Of a DNA stretch of 64,000 nucleotides, positions 16,107 through 23,803 are shown piece after piece. The DNA lies in NCBI GenBank assembly GCA_963706425.1, contig CAVPMN010000020.1, forward strand, positions 1 to 64,000, in the 5' to 3' direction. A model generated the notes under the pieces. That model worked only from the letters and a program-made list of their open reading frames with translations. It was not told where the DNA came from and did no database searches. Position 1 is the first letter of the stretch. Every line of letters begins with the position of its first letter. Source of the DNA: CAVPMN01 sp963706425 (GTDB taxonomy: Bacteria; Actinomycetota; Acidimicrobiia; Acidimicrobiales; Acidimicrobilacustridaceae). The position numbers and the translations under genes are program-made.

Positions 16107-16853
16107 ATGCGCCAGACTGCGACCGTGGCGAGCGAGCGATGCGGGACATGCGGCTTCAGCGACGGCGACTGGACCGCCGCCGATGTCGCCACCACGACCG
16201 TTGCGCTGGGCGCACTGTGGGACCTCTACACCGACGGTTTGCCCGACGACGTGTGGGACCCGCAGGCCCGGTGGCGCGGAAACGGCGCTGGAGGGGGCGA
16301 GCCGGTCGACCTGTCGGTGCTGCACGAGCAGCGGCACCAGCTTCACCTCATCGGTCGGGCGCGCCGCCGTCTCCTCGGGGAGCGGCTGCCGTCGTCGGGC
16401 ACGGTCGTGGGCCTGCACGTCTCCGACGGTGGCGTGCCCAAGCGGGCGGTGCCCCAGGCCGAGGTCGGCTGGCTGGGCGTCGTCGGCGATCGTCAGGCCG
16501 ACCGCCGCAACCACGGGAGACCGTTCCAGGCGGTCTGCCTCTGGAGTGCGGAGGTGATCGACTCGCTGCGGGCCGAGGGCCATCCGATCGAGCGCGGGTC
16601 GGCGGGGGAGAACGTCACCGTGGCCGGCCTCGCCTGGGCCGAGCTGGTGCCGGGCACGATCGTGCAGGTCGGCTCGGCGCAGCTCGAGATCTCTTCGTAC
16701 GCCGTCCCCTGCGCCAAGAACGCGGGCTGGTTCAGCGACGGCGACTTCGGCCGGCTGCATCACGAGCGCTCGCCTGGCCGGAGTCGCGTGTACGCGTGGG
16801 TGCTCGCGCCCGGCGAGGTACGACCCGGCGACGCCGTGCTCGTCGAGCCCTGA
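16107..16853 (+). CDS. MOSC domain protein with N-terminal helical region
   Basis: The 248-residue protein has two parts. Residues 1-90 contain RCGTCGFSDGDW and a helical HEQRHQLHLIGRARRRLLG segment reminiscent of DinB-like bundles. Residues 95-248 are a MOSC domain (GTVVGLHVSDGGVPK, GENVTVAGLAWAELVPGTIVQVG, and the conserved Cys in YAVPCAKN). MOSC proteins handle sulfur or molybdenum-cofactor-linked substrates. The partner is unknown. A GTG at 16125 is an alternative start. The combination with the N-terminal part is unusual. Confidence 0.8.
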   Translation: MRQTATVASERCGTCGFSDGDWTAADVATTTVALGALWDLYTDGLPDDVWDPQARWRGNGAGGGEPVDLSVLHEQRHQLHLIGRARRRLLGERLPSSGTVVGLHVSDGGVPKRAVPQAEVGWLGVVGDRQADRRNHGRPFQAVCLWSAEVIDSLRAEGHPIERGSAGENVTVAGLAWAELVPGTIVQVGSAQLEISSYAVPCAKNAGWFSDGDFGRLHHERSPGRSRVYAWVLAPGEVRPGDAVLVEP

Positions 16854-16874
16854 CCACGCGCTCAGACGTCTGGT

Positions 16875-17348
16875 TCAGAGGCGTCGCTCGAGGATGAGCT
16901 CGTCGTGCAGTTCGATGCCGCCCGCGCCGGTGCGCGGGATGGCCGGCTTGAGCTGGCGGGCCCGATCGACACCACCTACCTCCACGCCGACGATGCGAAA
17001 GCCCCGTCGTTGATAGAAGCGCAGAGCTCGCAGGTTGTCGTTGGTGGTCACCAGCCAGAGTCGTGAGGTGCCTGCGATCGAGTCGACCAACGCGTCGACG
17101 AGCTGGGTTCCCAACCCGTTTCCCGATGGCTCAGCCACCATCGCTACCAGCTCGGTGGCGGTGCCCATACGCCGATAGGTGGCGAGGCCGGTGAGCGCGC
17201 CGTCGCGCTCGGTCACGAAGCCGGGGAGATCGAGCGCATCGACCAGCTCGCCGAGGCGGGCCTGTTTGCGCCCGCCGAGCGCGCGGTCGAGCAGTGCCTC
17301 AGCCGCCGGAACATCACTGGCGTCGAAGCGCCGGATGGCGGTGCTCAC
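16875..17348 (-). CDS. GNAT family N-acetyltransferase
   Basis: The 157-residue single GNAT domain has the acetyl-CoA loop in EPSGNGLGTQLVDALV (about residues 80-95) and motif B in NDNLRALRFYQRRGFRIVG. Such proteins acetylate amines of small molecules or proteins; the substrate is not predictable. Its ATG overlaps the stop of the upstream SnoaL-like gene (ATGA), so these two are co-translated. Confidence 0.85.
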   Translation of the reverse strand: MSTAIRRFDASDVPAAEALLDRALGGRKQARLGELVDALDLPGFVTERDGALTGLATYRRMGTATELVAMVAEPSGNGLGTQLVDALVDSIAGTSRLWLVTTNDNLRALRFYQRRGFRIVGVEVGGVDRARQLKPAIPRTGAGGIELHDELILERRL

Positions 17349-17758
17349 GCCAGCTGGCGGGCGATGGTGGCGTGGTCGAAGTAGTTGCGGAAGCAGGTGA
17401 GGGTGTCGCCGTCGAACAGGAAGAACGCGGCCGCGCGGAAGCGGAAGCCCTTGCCGGACCCTTCAATGCCTTCGATCGAACCGAGGTGGGTGCCCGACAC
17501 CCACGCCTCCGCGATGACGGCGTCGTCGGCGTGGTAGAGCGCGATGACCTCGGCGCGGTAGTCGGGGAACGCGTTGCGCCGCTCCTTCAGGTACGCGGCG
17601 CAGGTGTCGACCCCGTCGTAGACACGGTTGTTGCCGATGAGCTCGTAGCGCGGGTGAGGGAACACCTCGGCCAGCCGCTCGAGATCGCCGGTACGTTCGG
17701 CGTCGAGCAGCGCCGTGATGGCGGCTTCGCGTCGGCGGCGGAGATCGGCGTCGGGCAT
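17345..17758 (-). CDS. SnoaL-like / NTF2-fold protein
   Basis: The 137-residue protein has the cone-shaped NTF2-like pattern: an N-terminal helix, the PRYELIGNNRVYDGVDTCAAYL segment, FPDYRAEVIALYHADDAVIAEAWVSGTH, and a closing LTCFRNYFDHATIARQL strand-helix. This matches SnoaL-like polyketide cyclase/ester cyclase relatives. Catalytic identity is unknown. It begins 1 bp after the aldolase stop and overlaps the GNAT gene, so the three form an operon. Confidence 0.8.
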   Translation of the reverse strand: MPDADLRRRREAAITALLDAERTGDLERLAEVFPHPRYELIGNNRVYDGVDTCAAYLKERRNAFPDYRAEVIALYHADDAVIAEAWVSGTHLGSIEGIEGSGKGFRFRAAAFFLFDGDTLTCFRNYFDHATIARQLA

Positions 17759-17759
17759 G

Positions 17760-18521
17760 TCAGTCGAGCAGGTCGGGCTGCTCGCGGACGATGACGTCGT
17801 AGAGGGGTTGGAAGCTCAGCCAGCCCGCCATGTGGTTGCCGACCTGCTTCGACGTGAGCACCGCCTGGTCGGGGTCGATGTGCACCAGCGGGCCCGCCGC
17901 CTGGGCGAGCAGCTGTGCCTGGCAGCTGCGCTCCATGGTGATGAACCACCACACCGCCTCGTCGACCGAGTGGCCGACGGTGAGCAGGCCGTGGTTGCGC
18001 AGGATGGCGGCCTTGTTGTCGTCGAGCGCGTGGGCGATGCGCTTGCCCTCCTCGACGTCGAGCACCACGCCCGTGTAGTCGTCGAACAGGGCGTGGTCGC
18101 CGTGGAACGCGCACACGTCTTGGGTGATCGGATCGAGCAGCTGGCCGAGCGCCGAGAACGCCTTGCCGTAGACGGAGTGGGAGTGGGCCGCGGCGATGAC
18201 GTCGGGTCGGGCTGCGTGCACCTGCGAGTGGATGGCGAAGGCGGCGCGGTTGACGTCGTAGTCGCCTTCGACCACGTCGCCCTGTTCGTTGCAGAGGATG
18301 AGGTCGCGCACGCTGATGTGCTGGAACGGCATGCCGAACGGGTTGACCCAGAAGTGGTCGAGCAACTCGGGGTCGCGAGCGGTGATGTGTCCAGCCACGC
18401 CCTCGCTGAAGCCGAACTTGCCGAAGAGGCGGAAGCCAGCGGCCAGGCGTTGCTTGCGGTGAAGTCGCTCGTCCTCGACGGAGTCGAAGGTGGGCATCGA
18501 GTAGAGGATGGGCTTGGACAC
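17760..18521 (-). CDS. Class II aldolase/adducin family protein
   Basis: The 253-residue protein carries the metal-binding histidines in AAAHSHSVYGKAF (HxH) and RNHGLLTVG, and the EGVAGHITARDP N-terminal loop. This is the pattern of class II (zinc) aldolases such as L-fuculose-phosphate aldolase. It lacks an obvious sugar-kinase neighbour, so the natural substrate is open; decarboxylase-like members also exist. It is divergent from the cobalamin riboswitch gene. A TAGACT box at 18581-18586 overlaps a palindrome upstream. Confidence 0.85.
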   Translation of the reverse strand: MSKPILYSMPTFDSVEDERLHRKQRLAAGFRLFGKFGFSEGVAGHITARDPELLDHFWVNPFGMPFQHISVRDLILCNEQGDVVEGDYDVNRAAFAIHSQVHAARPDVIAAAHSHSVYGKAFSALGQLLDPITQDVCAFHGDHALFDDYTGVVLDVEEGKRIAHALDDNKAAILRNHGLLTVGHSVDEAVWWFITMERSCQAQLLAQAAGPLVHIDPDQAVLTSKQVGNHMAGWLSFQPLYDVIVREQPDLLD

Positions 18522-18570
18522 CGGGGCCTCCTGGCACGTCGCGCATCGCTGGTGGCGGTGGGCGAGGATC

Positions 18571-18586
18571 GACTGGGGCCAGTCTA
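18571..18586 (-). promoter_or_regulatory. Palindrome overlapping the aldolase -10 box
   Basis: GACTGG-GG-CCAGTC is a perfect palindrome (18571-18584). On the minus strand it overlaps TAGACT (18581-18586), a -10 candidate about 60 nt before the aldolase ATG. The overlap is what a repressor operator would look like. Confidence 0.45.
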
Positions 18587-18664
18587 CGAAGCGGGGCCGG
18601 TGGCCGGGGCGGGATGGTTGACGGGTGTGGTCGGGCGTGGTTGGCTCGCGGCCGACAACCGAGA

Positions 18665-18816
18665 TTCACACCCGTGTCGGGGAAGCCGGTCGAAGTCCGG
18701 CGCTGACCCGCAACCGTAGGTCGGGCGACGAGCCACTCAGGTGGGGCGTTGCTCGGCGAGCCGGAATGCCGGCCCGGTGGTGAGGCTCCCAACAAGCACC
18801 GTCGTGGACCTACGGG
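18665..18816 (+). promoter_or_regulatory. Cobalamin riboswitch
   Basis: The conserved core is readable. GGGGAAGCCGGTCGAAGTCC is followed by GCTGACCCGCAACCGTAG, then a GCCACTCAGGTGG segment and a long variable hairpin. CCGTAGGTC (18714-18722) pairs perfectly with GACCTACGG (18807-18815), closing the regulatory end. The order and motifs match the cobalamin riboswitch. The subclass was not determined, though the short GCCACU form suggests a non-classical (class II-like) type. A TTGACG at 18618-18623 may belong to the promoter. Confidence 0.92.
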
Positions 18817-18870
18817 GCTGAGCCTGAGGCCGTTCTGCTCAGCGTCCCCTGCCGATCAGCAGGGGCGTTT
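18814..18870 (+). terminator. Antiterminator/terminator switch of the cobalamin riboswitch
   Basis: GGGGCTGAGC (18814-18823) can pair with GCTCAGCGTCCCC (18837-18849). The alternative stem CCCCTGC/GCAGGGG (18846-18852 with 18859-18865) is followed by CGTTTCGCGTCTT and looks like an intrinsic terminator. The two stems share CCCC. The first stem also competes for GG with the riboswitch-closing GACCTACGG. Cobalamin binding should therefore free the terminator and switch the gene off. Confidence 0.75.
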
Positions 18871-18921
18871 CGCGTCTTGCCTCTCGCCCGCCTGTTGCTG
18901 CGGCGCACGAGAGGACCGAAC

Positions 18922-20094
18922 GTGAACGTCAGACGAGCAGTGAGTGCGGCCGTGGTCGCCGGGGTGGTCGCGGTTGCCACCTGGGCGCCGGTGTCCGCCG
19001 ACCCGCCCACCAACGATCCGCCGACCGCCGCGGCCTACGGGGCCGCGTGGCTCGCCACCACCGTGACCGCCGACGGCTACGTGGAGGACTCCAACGGCGA
19101 CCCAGCCCCGGGCGCAACCGTGGGCACCGCGCTCGCCCTCGCCACCGCCGGGGTCGAGCAGGACACCTTCGATCGGATCGTGGCCTGGGTCGAGGACAAC
19201 GTCGACACCTACGTCGTGACGGATGGCGCCGACAACGCCGGTCGGCTCGGCTACCTCCTGCTGCTCACTGACGCCGCCGGCCTCGACCCCACGACGTTCG
19301 GCGGCACCAACCTGGTGGCCCGACTCGAAGCGACGCTTGGCGCGCTCGAGCCTGGTCTCTACGGGGTGGCGTCGCCCACGTTCGACGGGGTGTTCCGCCA
19401 AGGGGTGGCCCTGCTCGGGCTCGCTTCCGCAGGCGTGACGCCGGCCGCCTCCGCGGTCGACTGGATCGTCGACCAGCAGTGCGACGGCACCTCGCCCGCG
19501 ACCGCGGCCGGGGGATGGGAGGCCTATCGGGGCGACACGGCCGTGGCCTGCTCGGCTCCCGATCCCGGTTTGTTTGTGGGGCCCGACACCAACTCGAGCT
19601 CGCTGGCCACCCAGGCGCTCGCTGCGTTGGGCGTGACACCCGACAGCGATCCGCTCGGGTTCTTCGAGACGTCGCAGAACGACGACGGCGGCTTCGCCTA
19701 CATCCCCGGTGACGTGAGCGACCCCAACTCCACCGGGCTCGTCATCCAGGCGATCATCGCCGGGGGAGAGGACCCGGCTACGGCTCCCTGGCTCGACGGT
19801 GAGGTGTCGCCCTACACGTCGCTGCTGTCGTGGCAGCTCGGTTGCGACGAGGTCGTCGCGGACAGGGGAGCGTTCGCGTCACCGTTCAGCGATGGCGCGC
19901 CCGACGCGTTCGCCACGTCGCAGGCGGTGCTCGGCGCGGCAGAGCGGGCGTTCCCACTCGGTGAGGTGACCTTCACCGAGGCGCCGGTGCCGTGCGAGGT
20001 GGCAGGGCCGACCACCACGACCACGGTGGCGCCGGGCGGTGGCTCGGGTGGCGTCGCCAGCGCGGCGGCGGTCACGCCGAGGTTCACCGGCTGA
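18922..20094 (+). CDS. Secreted alpha/alpha-barrel protein under B12 riboswitch control (transcobalamin-like candidate)
   Basis: The protein has 390 residues from the GTG at 18922, preceded by an AGAGGA ribosome site. A Sec signal peptide (NVRRAVSAAVVAGVVAVATW, cleavage near APVSA|DPP) is followed by repeated helix pairs across residues 35-355. One repeat carries the prenyltransferase/squalene-cyclase-type SQNDDGGFAY turn. A Thr-rich linker and a short Gly/Ala tail end the protein, with no membrane anchor or sorting signal. The alpha6/alpha6 barrel is also the N-terminal fold of transcobalamin and intrinsic factor. With the upstream riboswitch, this suggests extracellular B12 binding. The capping DUF4430 beta domain is absent, so this is inference. 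Confidence 0.75.
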   Translation: MNVRRAVSAAVVAGVVAVATWAPVSADPPTNDPPTAAAYGAAWLATTVTADGYVEDSNGDPAPGATVGTALALATAGVEQDTFDRIVAWVEDNVDTYVVTDGADNAGRLGYLLLLTDAAGLDPTTFGGTNLVARLEATLGALEPGLYGVASPTFDGVFRQGVALLGLASAGVTPAASAVDWIVDQQCDGTSPATAAGGWEAYRGDTAVACSAPDPGLFVGPDTNSSSLATQALAALGVTPDSDPLGFFETSQNDDGGFAYIPGDVSDPNSTGLVIQAIIAGGEDPATAPWLDGEVSPYTSLLSWQLGCDEVVADRGAFASPFSDGAPDAFATSQAVLGAAERAFPLGEVTFTEAPVPCEVAGPTTTTTVAPGGGSGGVASAAAVTPRFTG

Positions 20095-20123
20095 CGATCC
20101 CATCCGCCGGCCCGACCCTCGTC

Positions 20124-20141
20124 TACCTTTTGTCACGTGAC
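20124..20141 (+). promoter_or_regulatory. -10 box and GTCACGTGAC palindrome at the zinc-ribbon gene start
   Basis: TACCTT (20124-20129) lies 7 nt before the GTG at 20137. The perfect palindrome GTCACGTGAC (20132-20141) covers that start codon. The same ten bases recur at 21245-21254. Confidence 0.45.
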
Positions 20142-20548
20142 GAAACAAAGCGAGGGTCGGGTGGCGGTGGATCGGACAGTGGGAGGCGGGCAAACCGAGG
20201 TGCCGGTGGTGCGGTCGGCCGCTTGCCTCGGTTGGTCGTGGTCGGCCGCGGGTGTACTGCCGGCAGGGCTGTCGGCAACAGGCGCACATGGCGCGCAAGC
20301 TGGCCGCGTCGTACGGCCTAGGTGACGACGACGTGATCGTGCCGCGGGACGATCTCGAGGAGCTGCAGAGCCTGCTCTACTGCCTGCAGGCGTCGATCGA
20401 GGATGTCGATCGCGATCTGGCCGAGTCGAATCGGGCCGACGATGTGCGCCAGGCGTTGCGGTGGCTGCTCGAGAACGCACGACCGCTCGCCGACGTGTGG
20501 ATCGAGCCTCGCACGGCGGCCGAGCTCGGACCTCCGGTATCGACCTGA
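20137..20548 (+). CDS. Small zinc-ribbon protein of actinobacterial CRxCG-(x)n-YCxxxCRQ type, frameshifted
   Basis: The downstream frame encodes CRWCGRPLASVGRGRPRVYC then RQGCRQQAHMARK, a four-Cys zinc-binding motif common in small actinobacterial proteins. A helical C-terminal half of about 85 residues follows. That frame has no ATG, GTG, TTG or CTG upstream of the motif. A GTG at 20137 with its own -10 box runs in another frame up to 20200. Removing one G near 20199-20200 joins MTKQSEGRVAVDRTVGGGQTE to CRWCG. The single extra base agrees with other indels in the window. A 98-residue product from the GTG at 20252 would lose half of the motif. The function is unknown. Confidence 0.65.
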
Positions 20549-20595
20549 CCTCGCCCGATCATCTCGCGAGCAGGCAATCTCGGCCGACCAGCTAC

Positions 20596-21114
20596 TCAGT
20601 GCTGGCAGTTCCAGACACCGTTGTCCTCGAGATGGGGCTCGCGACACCCGGGCGGGATCGGTGGCAAGGGTTTGCCGGCCGGCCAGTCCTCCGGCACCTC
20701 GGGTGGTCGGGTGGTGACGGGGACCGGCGCGGCGGTCGTGGTCGTGACGGGCTCGACCGTGGGGCTGATCGGCGGTGCAGGTGTGCGGGGGGCCGATGGG
20801 GACGCCGCCGCCGATCCAGCGATGAATGGGATCGGGTCAGAGGTGCCAGGGGACCCGTCGCCGGCGGCGAGGGGCTGTGGGGCGGGGTTCGCACTCGGGA
20901 GGAACTCGTAGACATCCTCGACCACGGTGACCGGCTCGGGCGCCGTCGTGGTGGTCGGGACGTCGACGCCTGTAGCCGAAGCGGCGTCGAAGTCCACCGG
21001 ATCGTCCGGCAGTCCGCTGCCGTTCATCCGGACGAGGGCGACAGCCAACACCGCCACGGCGACCAGCAACCCCGCACCGACCAGCGAGACCCACACTGCC
21101 TGACGGCGTTCCAT
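20596..21114 (-). CDS. Membrane-anchored Pro/Thr-rich extracellular protein
   Basis: The protein has 172 residues from the ATG at 21114, which has a GGAGG site 8 nt upstream. Residues 5-28 form one transmembrane helix (VWVSLVGAGLLVAVAVLAVAL). A low-complexity stretch rich in Pro, Thr, Ala and Val follows. It ends in CREPHLEDNGVWNCQH, whose two Cys could form a disulfide. It looks like an anchored surface or periplasmic protein. No family is recognised. Confidence 0.65.
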   Translation of the reverse strand: MERRQAVWVSLVGAGLLVAVAVLAVALVRMNGSGLPDDPVDFDAASATGVDVPTTTTAPEPVTVVEDVYEFLPSANPAPQPLAAGDGSPGTSDPIPFIAGSAAASPSAPRTPAPPISPTVEPVTTTTAAPVPVTTRPPEVPEDWPAGKPLPPIPPGCREPHLEDNGVWNCQH

Positions 21115-21491
21115 GTCGCGACCTCCGAACCATCTCGAGCTTTCGACACTCTCGGCGGTCGCGAGGGGTCCGCTGAAGCGTTCCGGCCCAGGCTTTACCA
21201 ATTCTTGGTGTGTTCCCGGCTTCCCTTCACCCCGGCTGATTTACGTCACGTGACGCAATGGAGGATCGAGGCCGTAGCGGGAAGGCTCGCTCGAGGTGTC
21301 GCGTGAGGACGCTCGAGCAGTCGTGGCCCGGTTCGCCGCTCGCCGCTCACCACGGGCTCATCGGCGCCGGCGTCGAGCCACGGCGGTGCGCCCGCGTCGA
21401 ACCTGTGGCCAATCCGGGACCCAGACGTCCCGTTTGGGCCACAGGAATCGCAAGTTGACGTAACGAGGATTATCGGCGGTGTGGTCGGAGA
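21115..21491. other. Intergenic region with two palindromes
   Basis: This 377-bp stretch holds no convincing gene. It contains GTCACGTGAC at 21245-21254 and an imperfect inverted repeat with 19-nt arms at 21402-21420 and 21427-21445 (CCTGTGGCC ... GGGCCACAGG). That repeat lies past the end of the phosphatase gene at 21492 and could act as its terminator, although no T run follows. Confidence 0.55.
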
Positions 21492-22196
21492 TCAGGTGGG
21501 CGGCTCGGGCACGGCGGAGAGCTCCCCGGCCAGGTGGCCGGTGTCGTTGAACCGGCGCAGCACCCAGCGGTCGCCGATGGCCACGACATGGCTGATGGAT
21601 CCGTTGTCGTTGCCGGCGAAGGCGAACGGGCGGCTCGAGGTGATGTGGGCCAGGATGCAGCCGATCACGCCGCCGTGGGCGACCACCACGACCCGCTGGT
21701 CACGATGGCGCTCCACGATCGCTCCAAGCGCCGGCAGCACCCTCGCCGCCAGCTGCTCGTTGCTCTCCGCGCCGGGTATGTGGCCCCAGTCCTCTTGCTC
21801 CATGGCGGCGATGAAGCTCGGGTCTCCCTCCGCCGCCTTGAATCGGAACAGGCCGCCTTCCCAGTCGCCGAGGAACACCTCACGGAGATCCCGCTCGACC
21901 ACCGGGTCGATCCCGAGCAACCGGGCCAGCGGTGCGGCGGTCTCGTGCGTACGTCGCAGCGATGTGACGTAGATCGCGTCGATCCCCTCACCCGCCAATC
22001 GCAGCCCGAGCTGCTCGGCCTGCCAGCGGCCCTGCGGGGCGAGCGGCGGGTCGCCGTGACCGTCGACCAGCTCGAACGCGCCGTCGGCGCGGGCGGGTGC
22101 GGACTCGCCGTGGCGCACGAGCAACACCTCGGTGGATCCGGCCGGTGGCTCGAAGCGGAACTGCCGGATCTCGGTTCGATCGCTCTCGTCGGACAC
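21492..22196 (-). CDS. Histidine phosphatase family protein
   Basis: The 234-residue protein carries the phosphoglycerate-mutase-type signature LLVRHGES (catalytic His near residue 28), the second-arginine region TSLRRTHETAAPL, and the C-terminal VVVVAHGGVIGCIL with the second catalytic His. The superfamily dephosphorylates small metabolites or acts as cofactor-dependent mutase; the substrate is not predictable. The gene is divergent from the following plus-strand gene, 93 bp away. Confidence 0.85.
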   Translation of the reverse strand: MSDESDRTEIRQFRFEPPAGSTEVLLVRHGESAPARADGAFELVDGHGDPPLAPQGRWQAEQLGLRLAGEGIDAIYVTSLRRTHETAAPLARLLGIDPVVERDLREVFLGDWEGGLFRFKAAEGDPSFIAAMEQEDWGHIPGAESNEQLAARVLPALGAIVERHRDQRVVVVAHGGVIGCILAHITSSRPFAFAGNDNGSISHVVAIGDRWVLRRFNDTGHLAGELSAVPEPPT

Positions 22197-22274
22197 GCAG
22201 GTGCTCCCTCGTCGTTCAGCGTGCGCAGGCTAGCCAGCCCGACAAGGGCATTCGCCCGGGAGTTCCCGCACCGA

Positions 22275-22280
22275 TAGCGT
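22275..22280 (+). promoter_or_regulatory. -10 box (TAGCGT)
   Basis: The hexamer lies 9 nt before the ATG at 22290, matching the leaderless pattern of the window. Confidence 0.45.
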
Positions 22281-22289
22281 GTTTGACCT

Positions 22290-23797
22290 ATGCCCCGCAG
22301 GATCGAAGTGGAGCTCACCAGCTCCAAGGACGACGGCACGTGGACGTGGCGCGCCGCGGGAGCCAAGCAGCCGAAGGGCGAGCTCGACGGCACGCTGCTC
22401 TATCCGGGGGTCAAGGTCGGCGATGTGGTGCGCGCCGACGCCGAGTTCTTCGTCGACGGCATCACCGTCGTCGCCGTGCTCCCACCGAAGACCCGCCAGC
22501 GCCAAGAACCCGAGCGCATCGAGGTGCTCGGCACGCCGCGGCGAGACGAGCAGCTGGTGACCACCACGCTCGTGGGCAAGGGCGGACGTGACCGGGGCGA
22601 CCGTGGGGATCGAGGCGACCGCAGGGATCGTGGCGACCGCGGTGATCGCAAGGGACGTCCGGGTGGTGAGCGCCGTGAGCGCCGAGGCGGCGAACGCAGC
22701 GGTGGCGACAACGGCCGTGGGGCCGGCGCTGGTCGGTCCGGCACCGACACCCGGCGCGAGCCACGCCGCGAGCAAAAGCCCAGACCAACCCGTCCCGCAC
22801 CGCCAGCGCGGCCCAAGGCGCCGCGTCTGCGCGCCGGGCGCACGCATCGCAACGAGGTGCTGGGCGCACTGCCCGAGGAGCACAAGCCGATCGCCGAGCA
22901 GATCCTGCGCGGCGGCATCCCTGCGGTGCGCCAGGCGGTCGACAAGCAGAACGACGCCAACAAGGCGGCCGGGCAACCGACCATCAACCCCGCACCGCTC
23001 ATCGCCATCGCCGAGCAGCTGCTCCCCTCGCTGCGCTCGGCCGAGTGGCATGACCGCGCCGACGCGGCCCTCGCCGGCGCAGACGACATCGACCTGCGCG
23101 ATCTGCGCTCGGTGGTCGTGGCCGCCGAGCAAGGTGCACGCGACGACGAGACCCGCGAGTTGGCCGACCAGATCCGGGCCGCGCTCAACCGGCGCGTCGA
23201 GGCCGAGCACAACGAGTGGCTCGCCGAGATCGACCAGACGCTGCGCGACAACCGGGTGGTGCGGGCCCTGCGGCTGAGCTCCCGGCCACCGAAGGCAGGC
23301 GCTCCGCTGCCCGCCGACCTGGCCAAGCGGCTCGCCGACGCCACGTCGGCCAGCCTCACCGCCGAGACCGGACAGGACCGCTTCGCCACCGTGCTCGATG
23401 CCTTGGCGTTCGCGCCGGTGCGCACGCAGGTCACCGCCCAGAGCGTGCCGGCCCAGCCCAACGACGAGCTCGTCGCGGCGGTGCGCAAGGCTGGCGCCCG
23501 TCTCCCCCAGATCGCCCAGCAGTTCGGCATCGAGCCGACCGAGATCTCGCGGCGCCGCCCCAAGCGGTCACGCCCCGCTCCCCCACCACCGCCACCGGTG
23601 CAGGCCGACAGCCCGGCCCCCGCGACCGCCGTGCTGAGCCGGCCGAGACGGCCGCTGCTGAGCCGGCCGAGACGGCCGCTGCTGAGCCGGCCGAGACGGC
23701 GGCGCTGCCCGACGAGACCTCCCCGGCCGACCAGCCTGCCGCGGAAGCAGCGGGAGTGGCCTCAGATCCGGAGGCCACCGAGGGGCCTGCCCAGTAG
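22290..23797 (+). CDS. Conserved hypothetical with Arg/Gly/Asp-rich linker, frameshifted near its end
   Basis: The protein has about 500 residues. Residues 1-75 look like a small beta domain (TWTWRAAGAKQPKGELDG, VGDVVRADAEFFVDGITVVAVLP). Residues 95-180 are a basic RGD/GRR/PRP linker suited to nucleic-acid contact. Residues 185-415 are helical (HRNEVLGALPEEHKPIAEQILRGG at the start). Near 23631 the frame breaks. The reading with AEPAETAA repeats and a stop at 23797 fits the codon repeat GCC GCT GCT GAG only if one C is restored at 23631-23633. Without it the frame runs to 23807 with an implausible Arg/Pro tail. The function is unknown; an RNA-binding role is a guess. Confidence 0.65.
23630..23701 (+). 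repeat. 24-bp coding repeat, three copies
   Basis: The unit GCTGCTGAGCCGGCCGAGAC followed by GGCC is repeated three times in tandem, encoding AAEPAETA. The first copy lacks one base relative to the others, which is the site of the frameshift in this gene. Confidence 0.8.
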
Positions 23798-23803
23798 GTC
23801 GGG

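Noticed and set aside
21258..21458. 66-codon plus-strand frame in the intergenic region before the phosphatase gene
   Set aside because: It has no motif, no ribosome site and no -10 box, and covers a palindrome. It is unlikely to be a gene.
22590..22670. Short near-repeats of GACCGxGGxGATCG resembling an array
   Set aside because: They encode the RGD-type linker of the 22290 protein, have no constant repeat and no spacers, and are not a CRISPR array.
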